A stretch of 64,000 nucleotides of DNA, from contig CATGLK010000003.1 in NCBI GenBank assembly GCA_949538735.1, positions 1 to 64,000 on the forward strand, read 5' to 3'. The position numbers were made by a program, and so were the translations under genes. The notes beneath the pieces were generated by a model. That model was not told the origin of the DNA, made no database searches, and saw only the letters and a program-made list of their open reading frames with translations. Shown here in pieces: positions 63,100 through 64,000 of this stretch. Source of the DNA: an uncultured Clostridia bacterium (GTDB taxonomy: Bacteria > Bacillota > Clostridia > TANB77 > CAG-508). The stretch's first letter is position 1. Every line of letters starts with the position of its first letter.

Positions 63100-64000
63100 T
63101 TATTTTATTGCCTGCCAAGATAATGTATTGTCTTTTGATTCATATTTTTTCGTATCACCACCATTATAGTCTCCATCTGATCCTTGTCCTATTCCTAAAT
63201 AATATGTTTCGCCTTCTTTAGTTGGTAATTCATAATAATCATATATTTCCTTTTGTAATAAATTATCTGTTATTTTTAATTTTGAAAATGTACTTCCACC
63301 ATCTCGAGTAATATATAAATCCGAATCTTCTCCCGCAACAGACGGCATTGTTAAAAATCCTAAATTCTCATAAAAAAATCGTATTTCACTACTAGCTCTA
63401 AAATGTTCTTCACCTTCAGGCCCAATCCCTTTATTGATTATCTGCCAAGTTTCTCCTCCATCTATTGTTTTACTTATACACCCAGTTGCTAGTCCAACAG
63501 TTATATCCTTGTATAAAAGCATATAACCTAAACTTTGATTAACAAATTGTAAATCTTGCACAGAAGTATTATCTGGTAATTCTATTGTTTGCCAAGTTGC
63601 TCCCATAGTATTTGAATATATTAAGTATGATTTTGGATATTTTTGATATGCAAAAAAAGTTTTTTCTCTATTTATTTGATATGCATTTTTCTTGAACTCT
63701 TCAATATTGCTAAAATCTCCTGGAACTTCTATAACATTTCTTCCGTCATAACTAATATATAATATACCTTCATCGATTTCGTAGTCATTTTCTCTTGGAG
63801 ATATTGCATTGTATACACCATTATTCAAATCTCCCTTATAATTTATACATCTCAACTTTTCAGTAATAGTTTTTTCCATGCTCACTTCGCATAAAGTAAT
63901 TGTTCCACCATCATCGATAATATCTACTTTTTCATTTAATTTACAATCTTCGTTTAATGTTATAACATATTTAGGTTGTTCATCTTTATATAATACAAGT
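63100..64000 (-). CDS. BNR/sialidase-like repeat protein, 5' end outside window
   Basis: The frame is open from 63100 to the right edge, so at least 299 residues are seen and the start lies beyond the window; an internal GTG-AGC-ATG at about 63885 lacks a convincing site. Asp-box-like repeats (SKTIDGGETWQII, YITRDGGSTFSKL) suggest a beta-propeller of the BNR/photosystem-assembly type. It may be secreted if a signal peptide lies upstream, but I cannot see one. Confidence 0.6.
   Translation of the reverse strand, partial: LVLYKDEQPKYVITLNEDCKLNEKVDIIDDGGTITLCEVSMEKTITEKLRCINYKGDLNNGVYNAISPRENDYEIDEGILYISYDGRNVIEVPGDFSNIEEFKKNAYQINREKTFFAYQKYPKSYLIYSNTMGATWQTIELPDNTSVQDLQFVNQSLGYMLLYKDITVGLATGCISKTIDGGETWQIINKGIGPEGEEHFRASSEIRFFYENLGFLTMPSVAGEDSDLYITRDGGSTFSKLKITDNLLQKEIYDYYELPTKEGETYYLGIGQGSDGDYNGGDTKKYESKDNTLSWQAIK

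Overview
The window is AT-rich DNA (roughly 30% GC by eye) from a Gram-positive, endospore-forming anaerobe, most likely an uncultured member of class Clostridia. Evidence: spore genes yabP and yabQ beside a divIC/FtsB-type gene, a three-subunit electron-bifurcating [FeFe]-hydrogenase, RF2 with its programmed frameshift, AGGAGG-type ribosome binding sites and ATA/AGA-rich codon use.

Bases 1 to about 30.9 kb are most of a prophage, cut by the left window edge. From left to right: small early genes (two Cys-rich, one HTH regulator), a tandem-domain Tad2-like (DUF2829) protein, a phage tRNA with anticodon CAT, then a short-tailed (P22-like) morphogenesis module: small and large terminase, portal, scaffold, major capsid, tail fibre and collar proteins, neck adaptor, gp10-like tail protein, a probable ejection protein, and a 2594-residue polyvalent protein with nuclease-like, metallopeptidase-like and LPD38-like parts. 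Lysis follows (coiled-coil membrane protein, r1t-type holin, GH25-LysM endolysin). The lysogeny end holds a Panacea antitoxin/partner pair behind two promoters with operator palindromes, a leftward four-gene membrane/RHH cassette, an HTH-AbrB-like regulator and a tyrosine integrase. A promoter-driven structured RNA candidate lies at the junction with the chromosome.

From 31.2 kb the chromosome carries rho, divIC, yabQ, yabP, prfB, secA, murD, a spore-type Gly/Pro-rich protein, an AI-2E family permease, a Gfo-Nudix-kinase operon, a LysR-radical SAM-CYTH operon, hydABC, cysE, mgtC, uvrB, and DUF362 and AIM24 family genes. Four single-gene islets (34151-35572, 41548-42174, 43976-44188, 61085-61324) each have a near-consensus 17-bp-spaced promoter and their own terminator; some look richer in GC than their neighbours.

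The most striking signal: six genes are broken at eight places, and every break is the same. A single C sits directly before an expected in-frame glycine codon (GGN), making an in-frame CGG. Deleting each C restores full-length, family-typical proteins: UvrB (two sites), AI-2E permease (two), LysR regulator, radical SAM enzyme, serine acetyltransferase and one prophage membrane protein. By my reading these are the only in-frame CGG codons in all genes of host-like or prophage composition here; the only four others are in islet genes. Either CGG works as a +1 recoding signal (CGGN read through as glycine) in this lineage, or there is a systematic C-insertion artefact. Read-level and proteomic checks would decide.
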